Shown here piece by piece: positions 34,221-45,007 of a DNA stretch of 63,261 nt. Within the stretch, counting starts at the first letter, position 1. Each line of letters starts with the position of its first letter. The notes below the pieces were generated by a model. The model did no database searches. It had not been told where the DNA came from and saw only the letters and a list, made by a program, of their open reading frames with translations. Source of the stretch: Synechococcaceae bacterium WB9_2_112 (lineage in GTDB: Bacteria; Cyanobacteriota; Cyanobacteriia; PCC-6307; Cyanobiaceae). Made by a program: the position numbers and the translations under genes. The stretch covers positions 1 to 63,261 of the forward strand of contig RGUW01000002.1 of the NCBI GenBank assembly GCA_010027605.1, read 5' to 3'.

Positions 34221-34793
34221 ATGGCTGTACCCCGGCGGTCACGCAGCAAGCAATTTGAGCTTATTCTGGAGTCGTTGATCTGGAAATTCAGGCTCATTGC
34301 CATCCTTCCTGTGATCATGAGTCTTTTGAGCTCATTGGCAACTTTTGTGCTCGGCACCAAAGAGATCATCAAGTCAATTCTGATGTTCAATGGCACGATT
34401 GGGTTCAAGGGGTATCTGGGTGAATTGTTGGGCAGCATTGTTGGAGGTATCGATCTATACCTGATTGGCATCGCCCTGTTGATCTTTGGCTATGGCGTCT
34501 ATGAGCTATTGATTTCACCCATTGATCCAGCGCGGCTTGATGAACACCTAGGCAATGGGTTGCTGGATATCCGCGATCTCGATCAGCTCAAGGAAAAACT
34601 GGTCAAGGTCCTGGTGGTTGCATTGATCGTGACCGCCTTCAAGGCGATGATGACATTGCCGATCAATTCGCCGACCTCGTTGTGCTTCTTTTGTCTGAGT
34701 GTCCTGTTGCTGGCTCTCAGTGGTTGGTTGATCGCTGGGGAACACCGGATTGAGCGGCGCGGGACACCCGATCACGATGCTCGTCAGTCTTGA
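34221..34793 (+). CDS. UPF0114 (YqhA-like) membrane protein
   Basis: 190 aa. Helices near residues 25-45, 75-100, 135-150 and 158-172 and the loop GVYELLISPIDPARLDE are the signature of the YqhA/UPF0114 family; function is not known. DNA here is visibly richer in A/T than the surroundings, suggesting acquisition from elsewhere or weak codon selection. Start ATG 34221 is the first in frame. Confidence 0.8.
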   Translation: MAVPRRSRSKQFELILESLIWKFRLIAILPVIMSLLSSLATFVLGTKEIIKSILMFNGTIGFKGYLGELLGSIVGGIDLYLIGIALLIFGYGVYELLISPIDPARLDEHLGNGLLDIRDLDQLKEKLVKVLVVALIVTAFKAMMTLPINSPTSLCFFCLSVLLLALSGWLIAGEHRIERRGTPDHDARQS

Positions 34794-34828
34794 TCGACCC
34801 GTCTGAGGGGGAGATGCTCCTCAATCTG

Positions 34829-35185
34829 TCAGCCATCACGTTGTTCGAATTGCACGCCGAACACAGTGATCAAAGGGTGCTCTTCAACCCAACGGATCTC
34901 TGCTTGAAGCTTCAGGCAGGTCTGCAGGGTCGGTTGGATCTCGATCAGGCACCGGTCCCCCGTTTTGCAACGGATCCCGGGCGCTACAGCCAGGCGCATG
35001 CCATTGGGGCTCAGTTCGATCACATCGGCATCCAACAATCCAGGATGAGCCATCAGACTCACCGTTGCCTTGCTGAGTGAGCCCTTCGGTGCATAGCGTT
35101 TCTCGCAGCGCCGATCAACGGTCGCCGGCAGATCGTCCAGCCCCCTGAGAGCGGATCGATAACGAATGAGATCGATACCGCTCAC
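34829..35185 (-). CDS. PilZ-domain protein
   Basis: 118 aa. The c-di-GMP-binding pattern is present: a basic RRCEKR segment near residue 25 (RxxxR) and, about 30 residues later, the ELSPNGMRL strand that stands for the D/NxSxxG motif; the first position is Glu rather than Asp/Asn. This could weaken binding. It lies 70 nt after the frameshifted GAPDH gene on the same strand. Its output is unknown. Confidence 0.7.
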   Translation of the reverse strand: MSGIDLIRYRSALRGLDDLPATVDRRCEKRYAPKGSLSKATVSLMAHPGLLDADVIELSPNGMRLAVAPGIRCKTGDRCLIEIQPTLQTCLKLQAEIRWVEEHPLITVFGVQFEQRDG

Positions 35186-35254
35186 AATCGCCGACGACCC
35201 TGTGAATTCAACTCAAGTTAGCGCCGCATGGTTGTGCGGTGATTGGTGGGTGAA

Positions 35255-36614
<1,360 letters not shown>

Positions 36615-36615
<1 letters not shown>

Positions 36616-36992
36616 CAGAGGGATTCGTCCTCCAGCAGCATCTGCTCGAACGCCACATAGCGGGGATCGGTTGCCTCCGTTTTGCTGCGTGTGGCGCCCT
36701 TGGGACGGACTGTGGCGGGCCCGTCAGGAGCTGGGGAGCCCACTGGCCTGCCTCTGCCTGGTTGTTGCTCCAGTTGCCTGAGCCGATCGAGCAGATGGGG
36801 TGGCACGGTTCCATCGGGGCTGGCCCGCATCAGTTCGCCGAACAGCTGTTGAGGGTCGGTTTCGGTTTCGATGCGATGGCGCTTGCTGCCAGGAGCCTGA
36901 GCCGCATCAACCGGATCGGGACTGGGCAACGCCTTCGGCAGTCGCCGCCCCAGTTCTTCCAACCGTTGTCGGCTGCGTGGGTCGAAGGCCAT
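36615..36992 (-). CDS. Soluble hypothetical protein, 125 aa
   Basis: Helical N-terminus (MAFDPRSRQRLEELGRRLPK), then a disordered, proline-rich middle and a short DPRYVAFEQMLLEDESL tail. No known domain. The neighbouring pentapeptide gene ends 2 nt upstream, and its own stop overlaps the next start. The pattern (short helix, disordered middle, helical end) suggests a linker or chaperone role, but there is no direct evidence. Confidence 0.65.
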
Positions 36993-36993
36993 C

Positions 36994-37497
36994 TCAGCTG
37001 CAGCCCAGGGTCTCGCGGGTGAGCCGTCCCGTCACGGGATTGGTCCCCCGTGCCATTGCACAGAGGGCCTTCAGGGCATCACCCCGTAGGGGAACGTTGG
37101 TGAAATCGGCCCCGTCGATGGTCACATCACGGAACTTCGTGTTGAACGCAAAGGCGTCTTCGAGCACGGCATTGCTGAGGTTGGTGCCCTCGAAGACAGC
37201 CGAATCCAGGGTCGCTTCCCGCAGATTCGTGCCGCTGAGATCGGCATCCTGGAGTTTGGCGCCAAACAGGCTGGCGCCCTGCAGATCGGAACCGCTGAAG
37301 TCAGCGTCCCGCAGATTCGACAGGTTGAAGGTGGCGCCGCGCAGATCCTGATGGCTGTAATCGGCGCCGATCAGGACCTGCTTGGCCACATCGACGGCCG
37401 CCCATGTTCGTGTTGGCAGCACCGACAGGCCGAGGCTGACCAGCATCACGGCCAGGCAGGTGCAGCGTCCCAGCTCCCGCCAGAGCCGCTGGTTCAT
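36994..37497 (-). CDS. Exported pentapeptide-repeat protein
   Basis: 167 aa from ATG 37497. A signal peptide (LAVMLVSLGLSVLPTRTWA) ends near residue 33. It is followed by about 18 A(D/N)LXX-type repeats (ADYSHQDLRGATFNLSNLRDADF and onward), which fold as a right-handed quadrilateral beta-helix. Many cyanobacterial homologs reside in the thylakoid lumen. Function unknown. ATG 37539 would add 14 residues. First gene of the reverse-strand operon that continues to GAPDH. Confidence 0.8.
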   Translation of the reverse strand: MNQRLWRELGRCTCLAVMLVSLGLSVLPTRTWAAVDVAKQVLIGADYSHQDLRGATFNLSNLRDADFSGSDLQGASLFGAKLQDADLSGTNLREATLDSAVFEGTNLSNAVLEDAFAFNTKFRDVTIDGADFTNVPLRGDALKALCAMARGTNPVTGRLTRETLGCS

Positions 37498-37576
37498 GGG
37501 GTTGCGCGCGGGGAAGGGCCAAGGATTCATGCTCAGCACGCTGTTGCGGGAACCCTAGGCAGGCGACTGGCCTTCC

Positions 37577-37939
37577 ATGCCCCATCCTGCGATCAGCGGC
37601 CACTGGGCCGAACAGCGAACCCTGCGGCTGCTGCGTCAGCAGGGCTGGCGTCTGCTGAGCCGCAACTGGCACTGCCGCTGGGGTGAGCTCGACCTGGTGA
37701 TGCTCAAGCCGCAGCGGTTGCTGGTGGTGGAGGTCAAGGGCCGCGCTTCCATGCACCACGACGGTGGTGGTGTGGCCGCTCTGCGATCCGCCAAGCGTCG
37801 CCGTCTGGAGCGCAGCATCCGCTGCTGGTTGGCAGACCATCCCGACCATGACGAGGCGGCCATCGAACTGGTCGCAGCCCTGGTGCCGTTACCCCCCCGC
37901 CGGCAGCCGGTGCGCTGGATTCGCCTGTCTGACTGGTGA
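37577..37939 (+). CDS. YraN/UPF0102 nuclease-like protein
   Basis: 120 aa. The Holliday-junction-resolvase-like pattern is clear: GHWAEQRTLRLLRQQGWRLL, WGELDLVMLK, VEVKGRAS (Asp, Glu and Lys as candidate metal and catalytic positions). Function in vivo is unknown. It starts 80 nt from the divergent pentapeptide gene and ends overlapping the rsmA start by 4 nt (GTGA). Confidence 0.85.
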   Translation: MPHPAISGHWAEQRTLRLLRQQGWRLLSRNWHCRWGELDLVMLKPQRLLVVEVKGRASMHHDGGGVAALRSAKRRRLERSIRCWLADHPDHDEAAIELVAALVPLPPRRQPVRWIRLSDW

Positions 37940-38841
37940 AGCCTGGGGCGCTAGACAGGACGAGACCTTCTGCAGGACAGCCGCGGTTGACCTCAGGACC
38001 CAGGCCTTTTGATGCTCACCGGGCCCGCAAGCGCTTCGGGCAGCACTGGCTCAGGGATCGCCAGGTGCTGGCCCGCATCCTGGAGGCGGCCGAGCTTGTG
38101 GCCCAGGACACGGTGCTGGAGGTGGGGCCTGGCCAGGGCGCGTTGACCGAGGGCCTGCTGGCTTCACCAGCCGCTGCTGTGCATGCTGTCGAGCTCGACC
38201 GCGATCTGGTGGCCGGCCTGGCAAAGCGCTTTGGCCACGACCCCCGCTTCACACTCCACAGCGGTGATGTGCTCAAGCTGAGCTTGCCGTCCACCACCAA
38301 GGTGGTGGCCAATATTCCGTACAACATCACCGGCCCCCTGCTGGAACGCCTGGTGGGTCGTCTTGACCGGCCGTTGGCCGATCCCTATCGGCGACTGGTC
38401 TTGCTGGTGCAGCGCGAGGTTGGTGAACGCATCCGTGCCGTGCCTGGGAGCAGCTGCTATTCGGCCCTCAGCGTGCGGATGCAGTTGATGGGGGTCTGCA
38501 GCACGGTCTGCCCGGTGCCGCCTCGCTGTTTTGAACCACCCCCCAAAGTCGATTCCGAAGTGATCTGCATCGACCCGCTGGCGCTTGAGGCCCACCTGGC
38601 GCCGCCTCTGGCCCGTGGTGTCGAGATGTTGTTGCGGCGATGCTTTCTGGCCCGTCGCAAGATGCTGCGCAACAGCCTTGCGGGTCTGCTGCCCAGGCAC
38701 CAGCTGGAGGATCTGGCGCAGGTTGCTGGGTTCAGCCTCGACCAGCGTCCTCAGGAGCTGGCTCCGCTCACGTGGGTGCAACTGGCGGCGGGTTTGAATC
38801 AGAGCCGCGCTTGGACCGAAGACGGCGGTGTCGATGGCTGA
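37936..38841 (+). CDS. rsmA: 16S rRNA dimethyladenosine transferase
   Basis: 301 aa from GTG 37936. The [11 protein letters not shown] entry, the SAM-binding [15 protein letters not shown] near residue 60, and [14 protein letters not shown] (motif IV NIPY) are the KsgA/Dim1 signatures. It dimethylates two adenosines near the 3' end of 16S rRNA. The first 27 residues look non-conserved, so a downstream start is possible. It overlaps yraN and ispE. Confidence 0.94.
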   Translation: MKPGALDRTRPSAGQPRLTSGPRPFDAHRARKRFGQHWLRDRQVLARILEAAELVAQDTVLEVGPGQGALTEGLLASPAAAVHAVELDRDLVAGLAKRFGHDPRFTLHSGDVLKLSLPSTTKVVANIPYNITGPLLERLVGRLDRPLADPYRRLVLLVQREVGERIRAVPGSSCYSALSVRMQLMGVCSTVCPVPPRCFEPPPKVDSEVICIDPLALEAHLAPPLARGVEMLLRRCFLARRKMLRNSLAGLLPRHQLEDLAQVAGFSLDQRPQELAPLTWVQLAAGLNQSRAWTEDGGVDG

Positions 38842-39772
38842 ACTCACGGTGGTGGCCCCCGCCAAGATCAATCTGCATCTGGAGGTGCTGGGGCTGCGCC
38901 ACGACGGTTTCCATGAACTGTCGATGCTGATGCAGACCATCGATCTGGCCGACCGCCTGGTGCTCGAGCCCACGGCCGATGCCCGGCTCAATCTGGTTTG
39001 CGATCGCGACGATCTGCCCACCGATGGTTCCAACCTGATCGTGAAGGCGGCCGAGCTGCTGCGACAACGCTCGGGCTACCCGGAGCTGGGTGCACGCATG
39101 CGATTGCACAAGCGGATTCCCATCGGAGCCGGTCTGGCGGGTGGTTCGAGCAACGGCGCTGCCGCGCTGGTGGGTCTCAATGCGCTCTGGGGACTTGGAC
39201 TGCGTGACGACGCGCTGCAGGGCTTGGCCGCCGAGCTCGGCTCTGACATGCCCTTCTGCCTGGCCGGCGGGGCCCAGCTCTGTTTTGGCCGCGGTGAGCA
39301 GCTTGAACGCCTCGACCCCCAACCTGATGAGGCCCTGGGTGTGCTGTTGATCAAGCACAGCGCCAGCAGCGTCAGCACGCCCTGGGCCTACAGCCGCTGC
39401 CGGGCGTTGCGCAGTGACTTCTACCTGGCCGGCGAGGCCGAATTTGAACAGCGGCGCCAGGCGCTGCGGCAGTCACCGCTGCTCGACGCGTTGCGGCGAC
39501 AGGCCCCCTTTCCGCGGCTCCGCAACGACCTTGAGTCGGTGGTGGCGCCTGAACTGGCACCCGTGCGTGACGGCCTGGCGCTGCTGCAGCAGTGCCGGGC
39601 TGCCCTTGCGGTGGCCATGAGTGGCTCGGGTCCGAGCCTGTTTGCCCTGTTCGGCCAGCGTGATGATGCCGCAGCGGCGGCGGCCCAGCTGGCTCCTGCG
39701 CTCGAGGCGGGTGGCTTTGACTGCTGGGTCTGCAGCACCACCGCCACAGGGGCCCAGCTCGAACCGCGATGA
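38834..39772 (+). CDS. ispE: 4-diphosphocytidyl-2-C-methylerythritol kinase
   Basis: 312 aa from ATG 38834 ([20 protein letters not shown]). GHMP-kinase motifs: PAKINL near residue 8, [17 protein letters not shown] as the ATP-binding loop near residue 96 and [12 protein letters not shown] near 262. It acts in the MEP isoprenoid pathway, phosphorylating the methylerythritol derivative; cyanobacteria rely on this route for carotenoids and phytol. Overlaps rsmA by 8 nt and the next gene by 4 nt. Confidence 0.95.
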   Translation: MAELTVVAPAKINLHLEVLGLRHDGFHELSMLMQTIDLADRLVLEPTADARLNLVCDRDDLPTDGSNLIVKAAELLRQRSGYPELGARMRLHKRIPIGAGLAGGSSNGAAALVGLNALWGLGLRDDALQGLAAELGSDMPFCLAGGAQLCFGRGEQLERLDPQPDEALGVLLIKHSASSVSTPWAYSRCRALRSDFYLAGEAEFEQRRQALRQSPLLDALRRQAPFPRLRNDLESVVAPELAPVRDGLALLQQCRAALAVAMSGSGPSLFALFGQRDDAAAAAAQLAPALEAGGFDCWVCSTTATGAQLEPR

Positions 39773-40140
39773 CCACCCCGGACCCACAGGCGACAGCCCC
39801 GGAACGGCCCAGAAAAGGACCGCTGAGCTTTCTTTCAGGTGCCCTGACAGCAGGTCTGCTGGCCTGGCTCAGCCTCAGGTTGAGCCGCACCCTGGTGGCC
39901 TACTACGCCCTGCACCCGCCGCACTACAGCGCCCGCATCGCCCAGAGCATCGCCACGGCCCTCAAGACCCTGATCGTGGGCATGTCGTTTCTGGCCACGT
40001 TCAGCTTTGGCTTCATCGCCCTTGGCCTCACCCTGGTGTTGCTGCGCAGCCTCGTGGCGGCGCCCCCGTCAGAGGCTCCTGCGTCTGGGCCCCCTGATCG
40101 GGAGGGTTCCGCTCCTGACGCCGAGGCCGATTCGGCCTAG
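39769..40140 (+). CDS. DUF3082 two-helix membrane protein
   Basis: 123 aa. Two hydrophobic helices near residues 22-42 and 68-92 ([24 protein letters not shown] in outline), with a Pro-rich C-terminus. The [24 protein letters not shown] stretch between them matches, to my memory, DUF3082, a family conserved in cyanobacteria and plastids. Its ATG overlaps the ispE stop (ATGA). Role unknown. Confidence 0.75.
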   Translation: MTTPDPQATAPERPRKGPLSFLSGALTAGLLAWLSLRLSRTLVAYYALHPPHYSARIAQSIATALKTLIVGMSFLATFSFGFIALGLTLVLLRSLVAAPPSEAPASGPPDREGSAPDAEADSA

Positions 40141-40149
40141 GGTCCCGGC

Positions 40150-40245
40150 ATGACACCCCATGACCTGGGCCTGCTGGTGACGCTGTTGCTGCCGGGCATG
40201 CTGCTGTCGGTGCTGCTGCTCAGCACATTTGCCGCTGGCGGTTGA
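40150..40245 (+). CDS. 31-aa single-helix membrane miniprotein
   Basis: ATG 40150 to TGA 40245 encodes MTPHDLGLLVTLLLPGMLLS and 11 further mostly hydrophobic residues. It starts 10 nt after the DUF3082 stop, an operon-like spacing. One transmembrane helix with no charged residues except near the N-terminus resembles small photosystem or cytochrome subunits, but I cannot match it to a named one. Confidence 0.55.
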   Translation: MTPHDLGLLVTLLLPGMLLSVLLLSTFAAGG

Positions 40246-40316
40246 GATAGGTTGGCACCTCTGGGCCCGTCCTGGAACCGCCACCGGCCCGGGCCGGACT
40301 GACTGACTGCTTCGCT

Positions 40317-41300
40317 GTGGCAGAAACCCTGCTGTTCAACGCTCTGCGTGAAGCCATCGACGAAGAGATGGCCCGCGATCCCCACGTCTGCGTCATGGGC
40401 GAAGACGTGGGCCACTACGGCGGCTCCTACAAGGTCACCAAGGATTTGTGCGAGAAATACGGTGAACTGCGGGTGCTCGACACCCCGATCGCCGAAAACG
40501 GCTTCACCGGCATGGCCGTGGGTGCGGCGATGACGGGCCTGCGCCCGATCGTCGAGGGCATGAACATGGGTTTCCTGCTGCTGGCGTTCAACCAGATCTC
40601 CAACAACATGGGGATGCTGCGCTACACCAGTGGCGGCAATTTCACGATTCCAGCCGTGGTCAGGGGCCCCGGCGGCGTCGGTCGTCAGCTTGGTGCCGAG
40701 CACAGCCAGCGACTGGAGGCCTACTTCCATGCCGTTCCCGGCATCAAGATCGTCGCCGTCAGCACCCCGACCAACGCCAAGGGTCTGATGAAAGCGGCAA
40801 TTCGCGACAACAACCCCGTGCTGTTCTTCGAGCACGTGCTGCTTTACAACCTCAGTGAAGACATCCCTGAAGGGGATTACATCTGCGCGCTCGACAAGGC
40901 CGAGATCGTCCAGCGCGGAAGCGATGTCACGATTCTCACCTACTCCCGCATGCGCCACCACTGCCTCAAGGCGGTTGAGCAACTCAGCAACGAGGGCGTC
41001 AGCGTCGAACTGATCGACCTGATCAGCCTCAAACCCTTCGACATGGAGACGATCGCTGCGTCGATCCGCAAGACCCACAAGGTGATCGTCGTCGAGGAAT
41101 GCATGAAGACCGGCGGAATCGGAGCCGAATTGCTGGCCCTGATCACCGAGCATTGCTTCGACGATCTCGATGCGCGTCCGGTGCGGCTCTCGTCGCAGGA
41201 CATCCCCACGCCCTACAACGGCACGCTGGAGAACCTGACGATCATTCAGCCCCATCAGATTGTCGAGGCGGCCAAGGCCCTCACCGCCGGCCAGCTCTGA
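40317..41300 (+). CDS. pdhB: Pyruvate dehydrogenase E1 component, beta subunit
   Basis: 327 aa from GTG 40317 ([18 protein letters not shown]). The conserved segments [33 protein letters not shown] and EEYMKT-like [13 protein letters not shown] identify the thiamine-dependent E1 beta chain. With the alpha subunit, encoded elsewhere, it decarboxylates pyruvate and feeds the E2 lipoyl domain, giving acetyl-CoA. It is followed 1 nt later by secD on the same strand. Confidence 0.95.
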   Translation: MAETLLFNALREAIDEEMARDPHVCVMGEDVGHYGGSYKVTKDLCEKYGELRVLDTPIAENGFTGMAVGAAMTGLRPIVEGMNMGFLLLAFNQISNNMGMLRYTSGGNFTIPAVVRGPGGVGRQLGAEHSQRLEAYFHAVPGIKIVAVSTPTNAKGLMKAAIRDNNPVLFFEHVLLYNLSEDIPEGDYICALDKAEIVQRGSDVTILTYSRMRHHCLKAVEQLSNEGVSVELIDLISLKPFDMETIAASIRKTHKVIVVEECMKTGGIGAELLALITEHCFDDLDARPVRLSSQDIPTPYNGTLENLTIIQPHQIVEAAKALTAGQL

Positions 41301-41301
41301 G

Positions 41302-42813
41302 ATGGCACGCCAACAGGGGTGGATTGCCCTGATCCTTGCTCTGGCGATCGCCGCCGGAGCTCTGCTTGTTTCCTTTCCCCTGCAACTCGGCCTTGATTTG
41401 CGGGGCGGCAGCCAGTTGATGCTCCAGGTGATGCCCGCCGGCTCGATCACCAGGGTTCAGAGCGAGCAGCTTGAGGCGGTCAAGGAGGTGCTCGAGCGCC
41501 GCATCAACGGGCTCGGCGTCGCCGAATCGACGCTGCAGACGGTCGGTGACGACCAGTTGGTGCTGCAGTTGCCGGGTGAACAGGACCCCAGCCGTGCCGC
41601 CAAGGTTCTCGGCACCACTGCGCTGCTCGAGTTCAGGGCCCAGAAGAGCGGCACCGAGCAGGACATGCAGACCCTGCTCAAGCTGAAGCGCCAGGCCACC
41701 GCCGTGCTCAAGCGTCGTCAGGCGAAGGCTGCCGATACCCGGAGCGGTGCAACCCCTGCGTCGACCTCCCCGGACTCCGAGATTCCTGACGCCGAGCTCT
41801 CCAAGACCCTGAGCCAGCTCGGTGTCACGGTGCCTCCTGGCAGCACGGAAACCGACCAGCTCGAGCTGTTGCTCGACGCGGTCAATACCAGAATCGTGAG
41901 TCTCTACGAACCAGCACAGCTCAGCGGCAAGGATCTGGTGGGCGCAGGCCGCCAGCAGCAGCGAGCGGGCAATGCCTGGGATGTGACCCTGTCGTTCAAC
42001 CGCGAGGGCGGTGAAAAGTTTGCCCGCCTGACCCAGTCGATCGCCGGCACCGGCCGGCTGCTCGGGATCGTGCTCGATGGTCGTTCCATCAGTGAAGCCA
42101 CGGTCGGTCCTGAGTTCAAGGCCGCTGGCATCTCCGGGGGCGGCGCCAGCATCACCGGCAACTTCTCGGCCGACGAGGCCCGTGACCTTGAGGTCCAGCT
42201 GCGGGGCGGTTCCCTGCCCTTGCCGATCAGGATCATCGAGGTGCGCACGGTCGGGCCTTCGCTGGGAGCTGAAAACATCCGCTCCTCCCTGGTGGCCGCT
42301 CTTGCAGGCCTGGCGCTGGTGGCCCTGTTCATGGTCGTCGTCTACCGCCTGCCTGGGGTCGTGGCTGTGATCTCCCTCAGCCTCTATGCCCTGTTCAACC
42401 TGGCGATTTACACACTCATCCCTGTGACGCTGACCCTGCCCGGGATCGCCGGGTTCATTCTGTCGATCGGCATGGCGGTCGACGCCAACGTGCTGATCTT
42501 TGAACGGGTCAAGGAGGAGCTCAGGGAGGGCACCACGTTGATGCGATCGGTCGACACCGGCTTCTCCCTGGCCTTCTCCTCGATCCTCGATGGCCATGTC
42601 ACCGGGTTGATCAGTTGCGTGGCGCTGTTTGCCCTGGGGACAGGGCTGGTCAAAGGTTTTGCGGTGACGCTGGCGATCGGCCTTGTGCTCAGCCTGTTCA
42701 CCGCCCTGACCTGCACCCGCAGCATCCTGCGGTTGTTGCTGGGCTATCCGTCGCTGCGGCGCACGGGCTATTTCCTGGCATCGCCCGCTTCGAGTGCTGG
42801 GGCTTCCTCGTGA
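41302..42813 (+). CDS. secD: Protein translocase subunit SecD
   Basis: 503 aa from ATG 41302. The first helix (IALILALAIAAGALL) is followed by the SecD signature LGLDLRGGSQLML, the periplasmic P1 domain with GVAESTLQTVGDDQLVLQLPG, and a C-terminal RND-like bundle containing FILSIGMAVDANVLIFERVKEE. It uses the proton-motive force to aid export through SecYEG. Its TGA overlaps the ATG of secF by 1 nt. A Ser/Thr-rich insertion near residues 140-165 is visible. Confidence 0.95.
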   Translation: MARQQGWIALILALAIAAGALLVSFPLQLGLDLRGGSQLMLQVMPAGSITRVQSEQLEAVKEVLERRINGLGVAESTLQTVGDDQLVLQLPGEQDPSRAAKVLGTTALLEFRAQKSGTEQDMQTLLKLKRQATAVLKRRQAKAADTRSGATPASTSPDSEIPDAELSKTLSQLGVTVPPGSTETDQLELLLDAVNTRIVSLYEPAQLSGKDLVGAGRQQQRAGNAWDVTLSFNREGGEKFARLTQSIAGTGRLLGIVLDGRSISEATVGPEFKAAGISGGGASITGNFSADEARDLEVQLRGGSLPLPIRIIEVRTVGPSLGAENIRSSLVAALAGLALVALFMVVVYRLPGVVAVISLSLYALFNLAIYTLIPVTLTLPGIAGFILSIGMAVDANVLIFERVKEELREGTTLMRSVDTGFSLAFSSILDGHVTGLISCVALFALGTGLVKGFAVTLAIGLVLSLFTALTCTRSILRLLLGYPSLRRTGYFLASPASSAGASS

Positions 42814-43787
42814 TGACGTCTGCTGTGGCCACACCGCCGATTCGTTTTTTTCGCGTCAGCCGCTACCGGCGACTGGCCTGGTGGGGTTCGGGTCTGGCCT
42901 GTCTGCTCAGTGTGGCGGGCATGGTTCTGTGCTGGATGACACCCTCGATCGGACTGCCCTTGCGCCCGGGGCTCGATTTCACCGGAGGCACCCAGATCCA
43001 GCTCGAGCGCGCCTGTGGGACAACCTGTCCGGCAATCACGGTTGATCAACTGCAGCAACAGCTCCAGGCTGTGCGCTTCAGCCCTGGGACCGACGGCCGC
43101 GTCGCCCCGAATCTGGCTGCAGCCCAGGTGCAGGTGCTCGACGGTGGCCGCTCCCTGATGCTGCGTCTCCCCGAACTGACCCCCGACCAGTCGACCCAGC
43201 TCACCGAGCAGATCACTCCTGTGACCGGCCCGCTGTTGCCGGCGGGCACCTCGGTCAACACGATCGGTCCGACCCTCGGTGATCAGTTGTTGCGCGGCAG
43301 CCTGATCTCCCTTCTGGTCAGTTTTGCCGCCATCGCGGCCTACATCACCTTTCGCTACGACCGGATCTATGCCGCTCTGGCCTTGCTCTGCCTGTTCCAC
43401 GACGTGCTGATCACCTGTGGTCTGTTTGCCTGGCTCGGGCTGCTCAGGGGCGTAGAAGTCGACTCGCTGTTCGCTGTCTCCCTGATCACGGTGGCGGGCT
43501 ATTCGGTGACCGACACGGTGGTGGTGTTTGACCGCATCCGTGAGCAGAGCTCGGTGCTGCGCGATCTGCCGGTGGTCGACCAGGTCGATGTGGCTGTCGA
43601 CGCCACCCTGACCCGTTCGCTCTACACCTCGCTCACCACCCTGCTGCCGGTGATTTCCCTGATCTTCTTCGGCGGCAGCAGCCTGTTCTGGTTTGCCGTG
43701 GCCCTGACCGCCGGCATTGCCGTGGGCAGCTGGTCAAGCATCGGCATCGCACCGACGCTGCTGCCGGTCTTGTCGCCCCGCCGCTGA
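42813..43787 (+). CDS. secF: Protein translocase subunit SecF
   Basis: 324 aa from ATG 42813. GLDFTGGTQIQ near residue 50 and VAGYSVTDTVVVFDRIRE near residue 228 are the SecF equivalents of the SecD motifs. Six helices are expected. The frame is open upstream inside secD, but the homology starts at MTSAVATPP. It works with SecD at the translocon. Coupled to secD by TGATG. Confidence 0.95.
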   Translation: MTSAVATPPIRFFRVSRYRRLAWWGSGLACLLSVAGMVLCWMTPSIGLPLRPGLDFTGGTQIQLERACGTTCPAITVDQLQQQLQAVRFSPGTDGRVAPNLAAAQVQVLDGGRSLMLRLPELTPDQSTQLTEQITPVTGPLLPAGTSVNTIGPTLGDQLLRGSLISLLVSFAAIAAYITFRYDRIYAALALLCLFHDVLITCGLFAWLGLLRGVEVDSLFAVSLITVAGYSVTDTVVVFDRIREQSSVLRDLPVVDQVDVAVDATLTRSLYTSLTTLLPVISLIFFGGSSLFWFAVALTAGIAVGSWSSIGIAPTLLPVLSPRR

Positions 43788-43826
43788 CAGCGGCAGCCCG
43801 ATGACCGATCTCACCGATTGGCGAGC

Positions 43827-44009
43827 ATGGATCCCAAAGGCGTGAGGCTTCTGCTGGGTCTGTTGGCTCTGTGGGATCTGCGCATCGACCTCCAACTGAT
43901 GATTCAGCACTTCACCTGGACCAGTCTGTTGGCGGCGATCAGCGCCCATCCCCTGGCGGTCGCCGTGCTGATCGTGCTGCCGCTGATCTGTCGTCGCAGC
44001 CTGCGTTAG
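43827..44009 (+). CDS. Small two-helix membrane protein
   Basis: 60 aa from ATG 43827 (MDPKGVRLLLGLLALWDLRI). A hydrophobic N-terminal segment, an amphipathic middle (LQLMIQHFTWTSLLAAIS) and a C-terminal helix (PLAVAVLIVLPLICRRSLR) are visible. Likely conserved among cyanobacteria but no name comes to mind. It begins 40 nt after secF and ends overlapping the convergent exporter by 4 nt. Confidence 0.65.
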   Translation: MDPKGVRLLLGLLALWDLRIDLQLMIQHFTWTSLLAAISAHPLAVAVLIVLPLICRRSLR

Positions 44010-45007
44010 GCCCAGCGATCCATCACATCCCGCACCACCACCTGTTGACAGATCACCTGTAACACCACGACCAGGGGCAGGGCCAGCAACACCCCCGGAA
44101 GCCCCAGCAGAACCCCGAGACAGAGCTGGGCCATCAACGCCACGGTCGGCAACAGGTTGACGGTGTGGCTGAGCAGCAACGGCGTGATCACGAAGGCCTC
44201 CAGGTTCTGCAGGGCCAACCGCAGAATCAGCACCTGGAGCACAGCGCCGGGCGACACCAGCAGCGCCACCGACAGCGGCAGCAGCGTTGCCGCAGTGGGG
44301 CCGATTGTTGGCACAAAGGTGAGCAGACCGCAGGCCAGGGCGCTGAGCAGAGCCAGCGGGATGCGCAGCGCTGCAAGGCCTGCCCAGGTCAGAAGAAACA
44401 CGGTCACCGCGGCGATTGTCATGCCAGCCAGCCAGCCCCCCAGGGCCGAGCGGCAGCGCGCCAGCAGGGTCTGCATGTCGGACCTGTAGAAACTGGGCGT
44501 GATGGCCACCACCAGCCGTTGATGCGCCCGCGGATCGAGGGCCAGCAGGATGGCCAGCAGCACCATGAGCAGCAGCTGGACCGTGGTGCTGGCGGCGCCG
44601 CCGGCCAGACCCAGCAGTTGGCCACCGAGTGGCTGCAGGCGTTGCAGCAGGGACCCAGTCATCAACGAGCGCTCCAGGTTGGGCCACCAGCTGATGTCGC
44701 CACCGAGCTGGCCCAGCCGTTGCAGCAGCCGGGGCAGCAGTTCGCCCAGTTGCCGCACCTGATCGACCAGTTCGGGCAGCAGCTGCTGGCCCAGCAGGCC
44801 GCCCAGCAGCAGCAGGGCCACCAGCACCGTGGCCAGGGCCGCCGGTCGGTTGAGCGGGGTGAAGCGCCGCAGCGCCGACATCGGCACATCGAGTGCCACC
44901 GCCAGCACCACGGCACCAAACAGCACCAGCAGAACCCAGCGCAGCTCCCAGGTGAGCAGGGCCAGCACGATCAGAGCCAGTGCCCCCAGGACGGTGCGGG
45001 CGTTCAT
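44006..45007 (-). CDS. AI-2E family (PerM-like) transporter, copy 2
   Basis: 333 aa. Hydrophobic helices with the family loop ALLSALACGLLTFVPTIGPTAATLLP and PLLLSHTVNLLPTVALMAQL near residues 240-290. Family members include the putative autoinducer-2 exporter TqsA and sodium/proton antiporters; the substrate here is unknown. It is the second of a tandem pair; its ATG overlaps the stop of the first copy by 4 nt (ATGA), so they may form a heteromer. Confidence 0.85.
   Translation of the reverse strand: MNARTVLGALALIVLALLTWELRWVLLVLFGAVVLAVALDVPMSALRRFTPLNRPAALATVLVALLLLGGLLGQQLLPELVDQVRQLGELLPRLLQRLGQLGGDISWWPNLERSLMTGSLLQRLQPLGGQLLGLAGGAASTTVQLLLMVLLAILLALDPRAHQRLVVAITPSFYRSDMQTLLARCRSALGGWLAGMTIAAVTVFLLTWAGLAALRIPLALLSALACGLLTFVPTIGPTAATLLPLSVALLVSPGAVLQVLILRLALQNLEAFVITPLLLSHTVNLLPTVALMAQLCLGVLLGLPGVLLALPLVVVLQVICQQVVVRDVMDRWA

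Noticed and set aside
41281-42834. Long reverse frame antisense to secD
   Set aside because: Low-complexity Gln/Gly/Asp-rich translation with no motif; secD on the other strand is certain.
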